Notes under the pieces: model-generated
What the model was told of the DNA's origin: nothing
The model's input: only the letters and a program-made list of their open reading frames with translations
Databases searched by the model: none
Shown: one piece after another, positions 1 through 8,323 of the stretch
Position numbering within the stretch: position 1 is the stretch's first letter
Layout of the letters: every line of letters begins with the position of its first letter
Assembly (NCBI RefSeq): GCF_008017825.1
Contig: NZ_VRLS01000086.1
Location: forward strand, 62,001-126,000
Length of the DNA stretch: 64,000 nucleotides
DNA from: Mesonia sp008017825
GTDB lineage: Bacteria; Bacteroidota; Bacteroidia; Flavobacteriales; Flavobacteriaceae
Direction of reading: 5' to 3'
Position numbers and translations under genes: made by a program

Positions 1-222
1 AATATTCCAGGCATACGAGATCAATTAAAAAATTTTCCTGATTACTTAGTAGCACCAGAAAATGTTAATGACTTGTGGTTTAAGTTGAATCTTTTAATGG
101 AGAAAGGTACACAAGAGTTGGATTATCTAGGAAAAATATTTGCAAGTTATGTGCAATCCCATCATACCATCGAGATGGAGACAAAAAAGCATGAAGAAAT
201 GTATTTAGAAGTTGCTTTATGA
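1..222 (+). CDS. Glycosyltransferase C-terminal end (partial, 5' end outside window)
   Basis: An open frame runs from base 1 to a TGA at 220-222 with no start inside the window, so this is the last 73 codons of a gene that begins upstream. It opens with NIPGIRDQ followed by YLVAPENVNDLW, which looks like the C-terminal nucleotide-sugar domain end of a GT4-type glycosyltransferase (the usual 'G-I-P-E ... G-x-L-V-P-P-E-D' region). Its stop overlaps the ATG of the next glycosyltransferase (ATGA), so the two are translationally coupled. The family call is inferred from a short piece and from the context. Confidence 0.55.
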   Translation, partial: NIPGIRDQLKNFPDYLVAPENVNDLWFKLNLLMEKGTQELDYLGKIFASYVQSHHTIEMETKKHEEMYLEVAL

Positions 223-1391
223 AGATAGGAATTGTTTTATCGCAGCCTCCAGGCTATTCAGAAACATTTTTTAATTCCAAAATAGAAGGATTACAGAAAA
301 ATGGATTTGAGGTCACTCTATTTTGCCAAAATAATGGTGTTGGATTTAATACCTGTAAAGTGAAGCGATTTTCTAAAACCACTTCTAACCCTATTATTCA
401 ATTGTTGTATTTTTTTAAGGTGTATATGGTTTTACTTCCATATCTCAAAAAAGTGATGAATTGGTACTCATTGGAAAGCAAACATGGGGTAAGTAAATTA
501 AAATTTTTAAAGAAAGTGTATATCAACGCTCCAATTTTAAAAGCAGATTTAGATTGGTTACATTTTGGTTTCGGAACTTTAGCTTTAGAGCGAGAAACCT
601 TAGCAAAAGCGATAGTAGCAAAAATGGCAGTGAGTTTTAGAGGGTTCGATATTGGTATTTACCCATTGAAAAATCCCAATTGTTATCAGAAATTATGGAA
701 GCATTTAGATAAGCTACATGTTATTTCAGAAGATATTCATTCTTTAGCTGCAAAGCAAGGTTTACCAGAAACCATTCCTGTAACTAAAATTACACCAGCC
801 ATAGATTTGGAGTTTTTTAATACAGAAAAAACCGAAAACCTTTCTACAATGCCAATCTGCAAAATGATAACTGTTGGAAGGTTGCATTGGAAAAAAGGTT
901 ATGAAGAAGCCCTTCTTGCTTTAAAAATTGTAAAGTATGCGGGTTACCAGTTTCAATATAAAATTATTGGAGAAGGAGACGAATATGAACGCATTGCCTA
1001 TGCGGCTTATGAGTTGGGATTGAAAGATGAGGTTTTGTTTTTAGGAAAACTCAGTCGGGAAGAAGTAAAAAAAAACGTAGAAGAAGCTACTGTTTATTTA
1101 CAATACAGTATTCAAGAAGGTTTTTGTAATTCTGTTTTAGAAGCACAAGCACTTGGTAAACTCTGTATAGTTTCTAACGCTGAAGGACTTTCTGAAAACG
1201 TGCTAAATAATAAATCTGGCTGGGTGGTGCCTAAATTACAGCATGAACAATTAGCCCAAAAAATTATAGAGGTTATAGAAATGCCAGCGGAACAAAAAAA
1301 GAATATTACCAGTTTTGCAAAAAGACGGATAATAGAAGAGTTTAATATTAAAAAACAGCAACAAGAATTTGTTGAGTTTTACAAAAATTAA
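219..1391 (+). CDS. Family 4 glycosyltransferase (colanic-acid WcaL/AmsK-like)
   Basis: A cytoplasmic GT-B fold glycosyltransferase of 390 residues that would move a sugar from a nucleotide donor onto a lipid-linked oligosaccharide. The second Rossmann half begins at VGRLHWKKGYEEAL, and the donor-site E-x7-E motif is visible as E300 and E308 in QEGFCNSVLEAQALG. The N-terminus (MKIGIVLSQPPGYSETFF) matches the acceptor-domain opening of the WcaL/AmsK type. The ATG overlaps the stop of the preceding partial glycosyltransferase and the stop is two bases before the next ATG, so it is part of a tight polysaccharide operon. Donor and acceptor cannot be told from sequence. Confidence 0.88.
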   Translation: MKIGIVLSQPPGYSETFFNSKIEGLQKNGFEVTLFCQNNGVGFNTCKVKRFSKTTSNPIIQLLYFFKVYMVLLPYLKKVMNWYSLESKHGVSKLKFLKKVYINAPILKADLDWLHFGFGTLALERETLAKAIVAKMAVSFRGFDIGIYPLKNPNCYQKLWKHLDKLHVISEDIHSLAAKQGLPETIPVTKITPAIDLEFFNTEKTENLSTMPICKMITVGRLHWKKGYEEALLALKIVKYAGYQFQYKIIGEGDEYERIAYAAYELGLKDEVLFLGKLSREEVKKNVEEATVYLQYSIQEGFCNSVLEAQALGKLCIVSNAEGLSENVLNNKSGWVVPKLQHEQLAQKIIEVIEMPAEQKKNITSFAKRRIIEEFNIKKQQQEFVEFYKN

Positions 1392-1393
1392 CT

Positions 1394-2443
1394 ATGCAAA
1401 TATTTTATCCCTTTGAGCATTATAAAAAAAACTGTAGGGGACAGCTTTTTCCTTTGCTCAAACCTTTCGTTAAAAATGAAAACTTTACCGATGAACAACG
1501 TATAAAACTCTACGGAGTTTCAGCAAAGGATTATGAGTTTACCAATTCTCTTTCCACAGCAGAGATTGTAATTTTACCCATGTCTTGGAATTATTATGTA
1601 CAAAATAAGAAGCTTCATCTAGCGAAAGAATTAATTGAACGAGCTGCAGGTTATCATAAAACAGTATGGAGTTGGAATTCTGGTGATTTTGGGGTGAAGG
1701 TTCCAAGGTACAATAATCTGAAAGTTTTTAGAATGGGAGGATATATGTCTCGACAGCAAGCGGGTCATTATGGAATGCCTGTATTTATTAAGGACCGATT
1801 AACTGAATATCAAGAAGAGATACCTTTTACATTCCCCTATACACAAAAACCAGTCGTTGGTTTTTGTGGACAAGCTCGTTCATCTGTTTTAAACGCAATT
1901 AGCGAAAAGTTAAGAATTGTACTTCGAAATTTACAATCTAATCTTAATCTAAGTGTAAACGAACCTCAAGCTCTGATAGCATCCACTCATTTAAGGGCAC
2001 AGTTACTAAATAACTTAATTAAAAGCCCACATATACAGGACAATTTTATTTTAAGAAAAAAGTATAGAGCAGGAGCAAGTACAAAATTGGAACTTAATAG
2101 AAGTACTAAAGAATTTTATCAAAATATAAATAACTCTGCTTATGTTTTGTGTGTTCGTGGAGCAGGGAATTTTTCAGTTCGATTTTATGAGACTCTTATG
2201 ATGGGACGTATTCCAGTTTACCTAAATACAGATGGTTTTTTACCTCTTACAGATCAAATTGATTGGAAAAAACATGTAGTATGGGTGGAGTATGAAGAAA
2301 GAAATCAAATAAGTAATATTGTAAAGAGTTTTCATGAAAGCTTAACACGAGAGAATTTTTTTAAGCTTTCAAAATCGAATAGAGAACTTTGGTTAAATGA
2401 GCTTAGCTTAGGAGGGTTTTTTAGAAATCAAAAAATGTTATAA
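1394..2443 (+). CDS. Exostosin-like family protein, putative glycosyltransferase
   Basis: A 349-residue protein whose C-terminal third carries the exostosin-type signature around CVRGAGNFSVRFYETLMMG, followed by RIPVYLNTDGFLPL. Exostosin-fold enzymes are GT47-like glycosyltransferases; bacterial members occur in capsule and O-antigen clusters, consistent with its place here. There is no signal peptide or membrane segment, so it should act in the cytoplasm. It begins two bases after the upstream glycosyltransferase stop. A 103-base gap follows before the next gene, the first break in the operon spacing. The family is recognised by motif; the sugar specificity is unknown. Confidence 0.72.
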   Translation: MQIFYPFEHYKKNCRGQLFPLLKPFVKNENFTDEQRIKLYGVSAKDYEFTNSLSTAEIVILPMSWNYYVQNKKLHLAKELIERAAGYHKTVWSWNSGDFGVKVPRYNNLKVFRMGGYMSRQQAGHYGMPVFIKDRLTEYQEEIPFTFPYTQKPVVGFCGQARSSVLNAISEKLRIVLRNLQSNLNLSVNEPQALIASTHLRAQLLNNLIKSPHIQDNFILRKKYRAGASTKLELNRSTKEFYQNINNSAYVLCVRGAGNFSVRFYETLMMGRIPVYLNTDGFLPLTDQIDWKKHVVWVEYEERNQISNIVKSFHESLTRENFFKLSKSNRELWLNELSLGGFFRNQKML

Positions 2444-2546
2444 CTAAAAAACGGAGCCATTGGAAATCTAGGCATAAAGTTATCTTTAAAAAATTGCAGG
2501 GCAAGAGTTGATAAATTTAAGTTATGAAAAAAACAATAATAGTTAA

Positions 2547-3644
2547 ATGAATGGTCATAAAAATCAAAAAAAGTACATCTTTATTTCTACATCAAGACCA
2601 GGTAATGCAAGACCAGATTACTTTTTCAATCTTGCTAACAGTTTTGTAAACAGGAACTATAAAGTAGTTATGCTTATTGATAAAAATTCTCTTGTAAAGT
2701 TTGATAATCCTAATATATCTTGTATCAATTGGCCCAGTAGAAGGCCAACTTCTTTAAAAGATTTTTTCTTTATTTGTAAGAAAATCACGAAATATAAACC
2801 TACGATCTTAATATCTTCTTTTGGTTCTGTAAATCTTATGAATATTGCAGGTAGTTTGTTAATGGTTAAAAACCGTATAAATTACTTACTCTCTGTAGTT
2901 GAATTATTTGGCAGCTCTAATTCTGGTAAAGAAAAAGTGCTAAAATGGAGGAAGCGTTATATATATAATATGGCTTCACTTTTTGTCGCTAATTCAAATG
3001 GGACCAAAGAAGGAATATTTAAATATTATAACCTTAATAATAAAAATAATATATTACTGCCCAACCTTATAAAATCTTCAAAATTATCTTATTTTTCAAA
3101 AGCGGATAGAAAATACCAAATCTTGATTTTAGGCAATTTGATTGAGCTTAAAGGTCACAAATACTTAATACAACAATTTGTTAATGTAATTGAGGTTTTT
3201 CCTAACTTAAAATTGTTGATTGTTGGCAATGGTATGGAAAAATCAGCTCTTGAGAAACAAGTAAAAGATTTAAATTTAGAAAATGATATCCTTTTTAAGG
3301 ATAAAGTAAGCCATGCTGAAGTAAATCAACTTTTTGCTGAATCCTTAGTGCACATTTCTGCAAGTTCTCACGAGGCTTTTGGATTTGTGAATATTGAAGC
3401 ATTACGAGAAGGGACTCCGATTATCTGTACACGAAATGAAGGAGCGGTAGAAATTATTAAAAAAAATATAAATGGTGAATTTTTCGATAGAGAAGAGAAC
3501 TTTTCATTAACTAATGCGCTCGAAAGAATTTTAAAAAATTGGGAAAGTTACTCTAAAGGTGCTTTAAATTCTTTTGAAGAAAAATATGATTTGGATAAAA
3601 ATATTGATCAACACGCCTCATTAATTTTAGAAAATTGTTCATGA
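2547..3644 (+). CDS. Family 4 glycosyltransferase
   Basis: A 365-residue GT-B glycosyltransferase. The C-terminal domain starts with ILGNLIELKGHKYLIQ, and the donor site is SHEAFGFVNIEALREG, which holds the E-x7-E pair of the GT4 family. The N-terminal acceptor domain begins KYIFISTSRPGNARPD. It lacks membrane segments. A tiny frame (2524-2550, MKKTIIVK) ends on the ATG of this gene; it may be a leader or a relic of an earlier start. The stop TGA overlaps the ATG of the following GT2 gene. AT content is high even for the cluster, which is common for surface-sugar genes. Substrate unknown. Confidence 0.87.
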   Translation: MNGHKNQKKYIFISTSRPGNARPDYFFNLANSFVNRNYKVVMLIDKNSLVKFDNPNISCINWPSRRPTSLKDFFFICKKITKYKPTILISSFGSVNLMNIAGSLLMVKNRINYLLSVVELFGSSNSGKEKVLKWRKRYIYNMASLFVANSNGTKEGIFKYYNLNNKNNILLPNLIKSSKLSYFSKADRKYQILILGNLIELKGHKYLIQQFVNVIEVFPNLKLLIVGNGMEKSALEKQVKDLNLENDILFKDKVSHAEVNQLFAESLVHISASSHEAFGFVNIEALREGTPIICTRNEGAVEIIKKNINGEFFDREENFSLTNALERILKNWESYSKGALNSFEEKYDLDKNIDQHASLILENCS

Positions 3645-4969
3645 TTTTTAACTTTCTAAAATATCTGCAACCCGCCCATTACTTTGCTTTAAAAAGAAGA
3701 GATGAATCGTATGTTTTTCCAAAGACTGAAAACTTACCCCAAAAAGTTTTACAACAACTGGAAGAGGATAATGGTTTTAAAAGTGATTTGGCTAAAGAAT
3801 ACGATCTTTCTTGGCAGGCTTTAAACAAAGGCTATATAGCCTCTGGAGAAAATTATACGTATTTTAAAAAGTTACCCTTGGTAGATGAATACCGGTTTAT
3901 ACATAAGTACTTTCATCCCGTTTGGTGTCTGTATGGATTGGTGCTAAGATTATTTACTTTTAAAAACCCTTTAAAAGAGATTCCCGCATACTTAAAAGGA
4001 AGGAAAGTAAAACGGAGTACTTATTTACAGCGTCCCATTGATTATACAAGTTATAAGGATTTTGAATCTACATTAGTTGAAGAAAAGCCTTTTATTTCTG
4101 TTATTATTCCCACACTTAACCGTTATCTTTATTTAAAAGATGTACTGAAAGATTTAGAGCTTCAAGATTATACTAATTTTGAAGTGATTGTGGTCGATCA
4201 ATCAGAGCCTTATCAAGAAGATTTTTATAAAGGCTGGAATCTAGACTTGAAAGTTATACAGCAAACCGAAAAGGCTTTATGGTTGGCAAGAAACCGAGCC
4301 ATTCAATTGGCCAAAGGAGAATATGTTTTGCTCTATGACGATGATAGTCGGGTAGAAACCGATTGGATCACGCAGCATATCAAAACCTTAGATTTCTTTA
4401 AAGCAGATATTTCTTCTGGCGTTTCTATTTCTACGGAAGGCGGAGAAGTACCCGCACATTATTCCTTTTTCCATATTTCCAGTCAGTTAGATACCGGAAA
4501 TGTTTTATTGAAAAAGAAAGTGTTTAAAAAAATAGGGCTATTCGATCGGCAATTTGAGAAACAACGTATGGGGGATGGAGAATATGGCTTACGATCTTAT
4601 CTAGAGGGTTTCTTAAACGTTTCTAATCCATATGCCAAACGTTTGCACCTTAAGGTAGGCTCTGGAGGATTACGTGAAATGGGTAGTTGGGATGCATTTA
4701 GAACAGAAAAGTGGTTTGCTCCGCGACCTATTCCTAGTGTATTGTACCTGTTTCGAAAATATCACGGCAATAAACGAGCAAGACTCGCTTTGTTAAAAAC
4801 GGTACCACCGTCTATAATCCCCTATAAATTTAAAAGGAACAAACCTATGCTTTTAATTGGGGTGTTCCTATCTGTATTCTTACTGCCTGTCATCTTAATT
4901 CAAGTCTATAAATCGTGGAGGTTATCCACTCAAAAATTAAAAGAGGGAGCGAAAATTGAAAGGTGGTAG
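3641..4969 (+). CDS. Family 2 glycosyltransferase, membrane-anchored
   Basis: An inverting GT-A glycosyltransferase of 442 residues. The catalytic domain begins near residue 150 with ISVIIPTLNRYLYLKD, has the metal-binding acidic cluster LLYDDDSRVE, and continues to VFKKIGLFDRQF and the acceptor-side acidic stretch MGDGEYGLRSY. About 140 residues precede the catalytic domain, unusual for simple GT2 enzymes, and a single hydrophobic segment near the C-terminus (LIGVFLSVFLLPVILI) probably anchors it to the inner membrane. The ATG at 3641 overlaps the upstream stop as ATGA, which favours it over an in-frame TTG six bases earlier. It ends the first block of the sugar operon; a repeat block follows. 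Confidence 0.87.
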   Translation: MIFNFLKYLQPAHYFALKRRDESYVFPKTENLPQKVLQQLEEDNGFKSDLAKEYDLSWQALNKGYIASGENYTYFKKLPLVDEYRFIHKYFHPVWCLYGLVLRLFTFKNPLKEIPAYLKGRKVKRSTYLQRPIDYTSYKDFESTLVEEKPFISVIIPTLNRYLYLKDVLKDLELQDYTNFEVIVVDQSEPYQEDFYKGWNLDLKVIQQTEKALWLARNRAIQLAKGEYVLLYDDDSRVETDWITQHIKTLDFFKADISSGVSISTEGGEVPAHYSFFHISSQLDTGNVLLKKKVFKKIGLFDRQFEKQRMGDGEYGLRSYLEGFLNVSNPYAKRLHLKVGSGGLREMGSWDAFRTEKWFAPRPIPSVLYLFRKYHGNKRARLALLKTVPPSIIPYKFKRNKPMLLIGVFLSVFLLPVILIQVYKSWRLSTQKLKEGAKIERW

Positions 4970-5260
4970 GGACCTATTAATTTTGAATTTTAAAAAGAAA
5001 GATTTTTAGCTTTGCCTTGCTCCGTTCTGAATAATAAATGATGAACGCTTTCTAAGGAAGAGATCCCTCACTACACTGCGTTTTGTTCTGACTGACAGGT
5101 TATTTGTCATTTCGAAGAAGGCACGACTGAGAAATCTTTTAAAATAGGAGTTGTTTTTTCATTTAAAAATGCTTCAATAAAAAGAATATTTAGAGTTTTT
5201 ATTTAAAGATACTTCGACTCCGCTGCGCTACGCTCAGTATGACAGTGATTTTTTGATTTC

Positions 5261-5480
5261 TATTTATATTTTTACTTTTTCCCATGGCCGAAAAAAGACC
5301 TCTTCGATAGAAGATGCACGAGCTCCAATAAAATAGTAAAGTGTGAGCTAAATTTTACGAATTCACCCGATTGGCATCGGTATCAGACAGCCTAAATTTT
5401 AAGTCTAACTATTTACCAACCTGCCAGACGCACAGGCTGGTTTCACAAGTAATTTTCGGTATGCCGAAGGCTTCCTAAGG
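5261..5480 (+). repeat. C-family structured repeat, copy 1
   Basis: A member of the long repeat family. Shared landmarks in order are a head hairpin after TATTTTTAC, the phrase CTCTTCG-TAGAAGATGCACGA, a CCGAT/ATCGG stem within the body, a GCC/GGC-closed stem (CCTGCC to GGCTGG), and the tail CACAAGTAATTTTCGGTATGCCG. In this copy the inner loop between CCGAT and ATCGG is TGGC. Near-identical body sequence recurs in copy 4 (7096-7310). Confidence 0.8.
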
Positions 5481-5705
5481 GTATTATCAAATTTTTAAGG
5501 AAGAGACTCCTCACCGCACTGCATTTTGTTCTGACTAACAGGTTATTTGTCATTTCGAAGAGGCACGACTGAGAAATCTTTTAAAATAGGAATTGGAGTT
5601 TTTATTTAAAAGACGCTCCATTAAAAAGAATATTTAGATTTTCTAAGTTAAAGATACTTCGACTCCGCTGCGCTACGCTCAGTATGACAGTAATTTTTTG
5701 ATTTC

Positions 5706-5900
5706 TATTTATATTTTTACTTTTTCCCATTGCCGGAAAAAGACCTCTTCGCTAGAAGATGCACGAACTCCAATAAAATAGTAAAGTGTGAGCTAAATTT
5801 TAGGAACTCGCCGATTGCCATCGGTCTCAGACAGCCTAAAATTTTACGCTCACTGCACTGCCAATTTCACGAGTAATTTTCGATAGGCCGCAAGCTTTCA
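5706..5900 (+). repeat. C-family structured repeat, copy 2
   Basis: Head hairpin CTTTTTCC / GGAAAAAG with loop CATTGCC, then the body stem AAATTTTAGG paired with CCTAAAATTT enclosing CCGAT-TGCC-ATCGG, and the tail TTTCACGAGTAATTTTCGATAGGCCG. It directly follows an A element (5650-5691), the same order as copies 1, 3, 8, 9 and 10. Confidence 0.82.
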
Positions 5901-5917
5901 AAAGATTTTTTTTGTTG

Positions 5918-6111
5918 TTATTAAAATAATTTGAATTTTTCTTAGAAAGATAAGTGACCTACTTTTCATGAGCGTAGTAAAATCAAGAAAAAGCTTAGCG
6001 TTGGGTGAGGAGGATAGCCTAGCGAAGCGGTTTGCTATCCGCAGGATAAAGTTTTTTAGCAGATTTTCAAGTTCAGGAAAATCAGTCTAGATTTTTGCTT
6101 CTTTTTAGCAA
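5918..6111 (+). repeat. D-family repeat, copy 1
   Basis: Closely matches 9760-9953 in the second block over about 190 bases. It contains two visible hairpins: GGATAGC (6012-6018) pairing with GCTATCC (6034-6040), and GATTTTC (6062-6068) pairing with GAAAATC (6077-6083). It ends in TCTAGATTTTTGCTTCTTTT. No coding frame spans it. The overall shape, a structured body ending in a 'TTTTTGCTTC' phrase, recalls intergenic repeats scattered in Flavobacteriia genomes (recognition from memory). Confidence 0.78.
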
Positions 6112-6259
6112 TGAAAAAGAAGAAGCAGCTTCTAGAATACTTAGGCAATAACAAAGTGAGTGAGTAAACTGAAGTGATTTTTTCTTAAAAAGAATATTAA
6201 GGTTTTCTAAACTAAAGATACTTCGACTCTGCTACACTCAGTATGACAGTAATTTTTGA

Positions 6260-6478
6260 TTTATATTTTTACTTTTTCCCATTGCTGGAAAAAGAACCAA
6301 ACCAGCCTGCGGTACGGGTAGGAAGGTCTAGGCTTACGAACCTTACTCTAAATTTATCGTTCGAGGTCTAAATTTTAAGAAATCACTCCGTTCAAACAGC
6401 TTAAAATTTTACGTCCTCTTCACTTCATACTCGCCAGTTGCACAGACTGGTTTTATGAGTAATTTTCGATAGGCCGCA
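6260..6478 (+). repeat. C-family structured repeat, copy 3 (variant body)
   Basis: Head hairpin CTTTTTCC / GGAAAAAG with loop CATTGCT, a GCCTGC-GGTACGGGTAGG insert, then CTAGGCTTACGAA, and a body stem AAATTTTAAG paired with CTTAAAATTT. Both sides of that stem differ from copies 2, 6 and 9 (AGG/CCT) in a way that keeps pairing. The enclosed segment is the shorter form CTCCGTTCAAACAG. The tail has a CCAGT/ACTGG stem and ends ATTTTCGATAGGCCG. Confidence 0.8.
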
Positions 6479-6483
6479 TTTGT

Positions 6484-7095
6484 TGATGGATAATCTATAT
6501 TTATAGATTAAGAGTAGAGTCTTAAGCCCTATGTTTTATCAAGAGATTCACAAGGAGTGCCCCAATCTTCCCCCTTGCTATATAGATCCCCCATAGATAA
6601 GCCCTATCCAGTCCACACTGAAACTATAGTGCTCAGACACCCTAACTACAATACTCCACTATATAGTGTTTTGATAGTGGACTGAAATTAAATTGGATAT
6701 GTTAAAAGGGTATAAAATAAGGGTAGGATAGGGGGAAATAAGGGTGTGAAACCTTTATAAAAAGGGTATGTTCTGTTTTCTTCCTATAATCCTTATCTCA
6801 ATCGTGTTAAATATTATTTCATTTTTTGAAAATGAAAACTGGATTTAAAAACACTCGAAGCATCAATAAAACTAAGCTTGTCTCTTCGAGGGGTTTTTAA
6901 AAACGGTAGCGTTAAAAATTGTATCGAAAAGTACTTAGTAGTACTAAACTCTTTCTCGACTAGTAGTATTGATCTTTTGCTTTGTTTTATATCAAGATAA
7001 ATCAACTTTTGGAGATTCACGCAAATTTAAGATATAGTGAGGTGAGTGAGTAAAATGAAGGTGTTATTCCTTAAAAAGAAGATTTCTAATTACGA
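6484..7095. other. Non-C spacer with nested inverted repeats
   Basis: This piece of block 1 holds no supported gene. It contains CAGTCCAC (6609-6616) facing its exact complement GTGGACTG (6677-6684), and between them the 12-base palindrome CACTATATAGTG (6657-6668), so the segment can fold as a nested hairpin. Around 6485-6515 the sequence resembles 10250-10290. At about 6968-7020 a phrase with GATCTTTTGCTT and ATCAAG resembles the end of the E element in block 2. An open frame on the - strand (6814-7020) is made of this repeat-like sequence and is not credible. Confidence 0.55.
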
Positions 7096-7310
7096 TTTAT
7101 ATTTTTATTTTTTCCCATGGCTGGAAAAAGACCTTTTCGCTAGAAGATGCACTAACTCAATAAAAATGTAAAGTGCGAGCTAAATTTTACGAATTCACCC
7201 GATTGACATCGGTATCAGACAGCCTAAATTTTAAGTCTAACTATTTACCAACCTGCCAGACGCACAGGCTGGTTTCACGAGTATTATTTGATAGGCCGAA
7301 GGCTTTCTAA
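7096..7310 (+). repeat. C-family structured repeat, copy 4
   Basis: Same layout as copy 1, with the head stem ending GGAAAAAG, loop CATGGCT, inner stem CCGAT/ATCGG closing a TGAC loop, the CCTGCC/GGCTGG stem and a tail ending TTTGATAGGCCG. The loop differs from copy 1 while the stem is kept. Confidence 0.8.
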
Positions 7311-7430
7311 GGGTACTTTATATCAATTGATAGATAAGGATTATATGTCGTACGTCCTATGTCCTAGCTTCATCATTAAAAGCTAAGTCTTAAGTCTCAC
7401 CTCTTTTCTCTCATATCTTGGATATAAAAT

Positions 7431-7590
7431 CTAGGCTTACGAATCTTACTCTAAATTGTAGGTTTGCAAGCTAGGTTTAAGGAACTCACTTCGCTTAAAC
7501 AGCTCAAAATTTTACGCCCTTCTCACTTTAAACCTGCCAGACACACAGGCTGGTTTCACGAGTAATTTTCGATAGGCCGTGTGCTTTCTA
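7431..7590 (+). repeat. C-family repeat, copy 5 (no head hairpin)
   Basis: A shortened copy that begins at CTAGGCTTACGAA and keeps the body (here with CACTTCGCTTAAACAG as the enclosed segment), the CCTGCC/GGCTGG stem and the tail TTTCGATAGGCCGTGTGC. The head hairpin is absent. Confidence 0.75.
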
Positions 7591-7609
7591 AGAATATTTA
7601 GAGTTTCTA

Positions 7610-8135
7610 AGTTAAAGATACTTCGACTCTGCTGCGCTGCATTTTGTTCTGACTCGGGTTATTTGTCATTTCGAAGGAGGCACGACTGAGAAATCTTTTT
7701 AAATAGGAGTTGGAATTTTTAAAAGATACTTCGACTCCGCTGCGCTGCGCTCAGTATGACAGTAAGCGATTGTCATTTCGATCTACAGAGGACTGAGAAA
7801 TCTGCTTAATTGAAAATTGTACGCTGTCATTTCGAAGAAGGTACGACTGAGAAATCTTTTTACACAGAAGTTAGAATTTTTAAAAGATACTTCGACTCCG
7901 CTGTGCTACGCTCAGTATGACAGTAAGCGATTGTCATTTCGATGTACAGAGGACTGAGAAATCTTTTTAAATAGGAGTTAGAATTTTTAAAAGATACTTC
8001 GACTCTGCTGCGCTGCGCTCAGTATGACAGTAAGCGATTGTCATTTCGATGTACAGAGGACTGAGAAATCTTTTTACACAGAAGTTAGAATTTTTATTTA
8101 AAGATACTTCGACTGCGCTCAGTATGACAGTAGTT
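7610..8135 (+). repeat. Tandem array of paired A and B elements
   Basis: Four A elements beginning at about 7721, 7882, 7989 and 8099, each of the first three followed by TAAGCGATTGTCATTTCGA and a B-type end (GGACTGAGAAATCT), then a spacer GGAGTTAGAATTTTT or a near variant. The unit is roughly 107-110 bases; the first interval is longer (161) because it holds an extra B copy. The array begins with a chimera in which an A left half (7611 on) runs into a B element. The spacing is irregular and the units themselves are the interspersed element, so this is not a CRISPR array. Confidence 0.8.
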
Positions 8136-8323
8136 TTTTGATTTCGTTATCATTGTTTTAAAAGTATTTTTTCTATTAAAATAAAGATCTCTGCACTCGG
8201 CAGGCAAGCTTGTTTTATTTTTCTAGCTTTTTAAAAGAAAAAGTAAAAAGAGCGTTAAATAGAAAACTTTTGCTTTTTTTTGATGAATAATCGTAGATAG
8301 CATTTCATTAGAAAACGAAGACC

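Larger units (their letters stand above)
4970..8323. other. Gene-free, repeat-packed block 1 inside the polysaccharide cluster
   Basis: About 3.35 kb with no credible gene. It holds interspersed copies of several repeat families described separately: short A elements (starting AAAGATACTTCGACT and ending CTCAGTATGACAGT) at 5205-5246, 5650-5691 and 6214-6250; short B elements (TGTCATTTCGAAG to GACTGAGAAATCT) at about 5105-5140 and 5548-5582; long structured C elements; one D element; and a tandem A/B array at 7610-8135. Between 6484 and 7095 lies a stretch that is mostly not C-type. Just before the next gene, 8134-8200 resembles 12207-12262 in the second block. Short open frames here are repeat-derived and not called. 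Confidence 0.8.

Noticed and set aside
2524..2550. Tiny frame MKKTIIVK ending on the next ATG
   Set aside because: Only eight codons; could be a leader peptide or relic, but nothing else supports it as a gene.
3635..3640. TTG start two codons before the GT2 gene ATG
   Set aside because: The ATG at 3641 forms an ATGA overlap with the upstream stop and is the simpler start.
6814..7020. Open frame of 68 codons on - in block 1
   Set aside because: Parts of it recur in other repeat regions (about 9957 and 10479), it has no recognisable domain and no promoter context.
7610..8135. Possible CRISPR array
   Set aside because: The repeating part is the dispersed A/B element, intervals are about 107-161 bases and include repeated material rather than unique spacers, and no cas gene is present.
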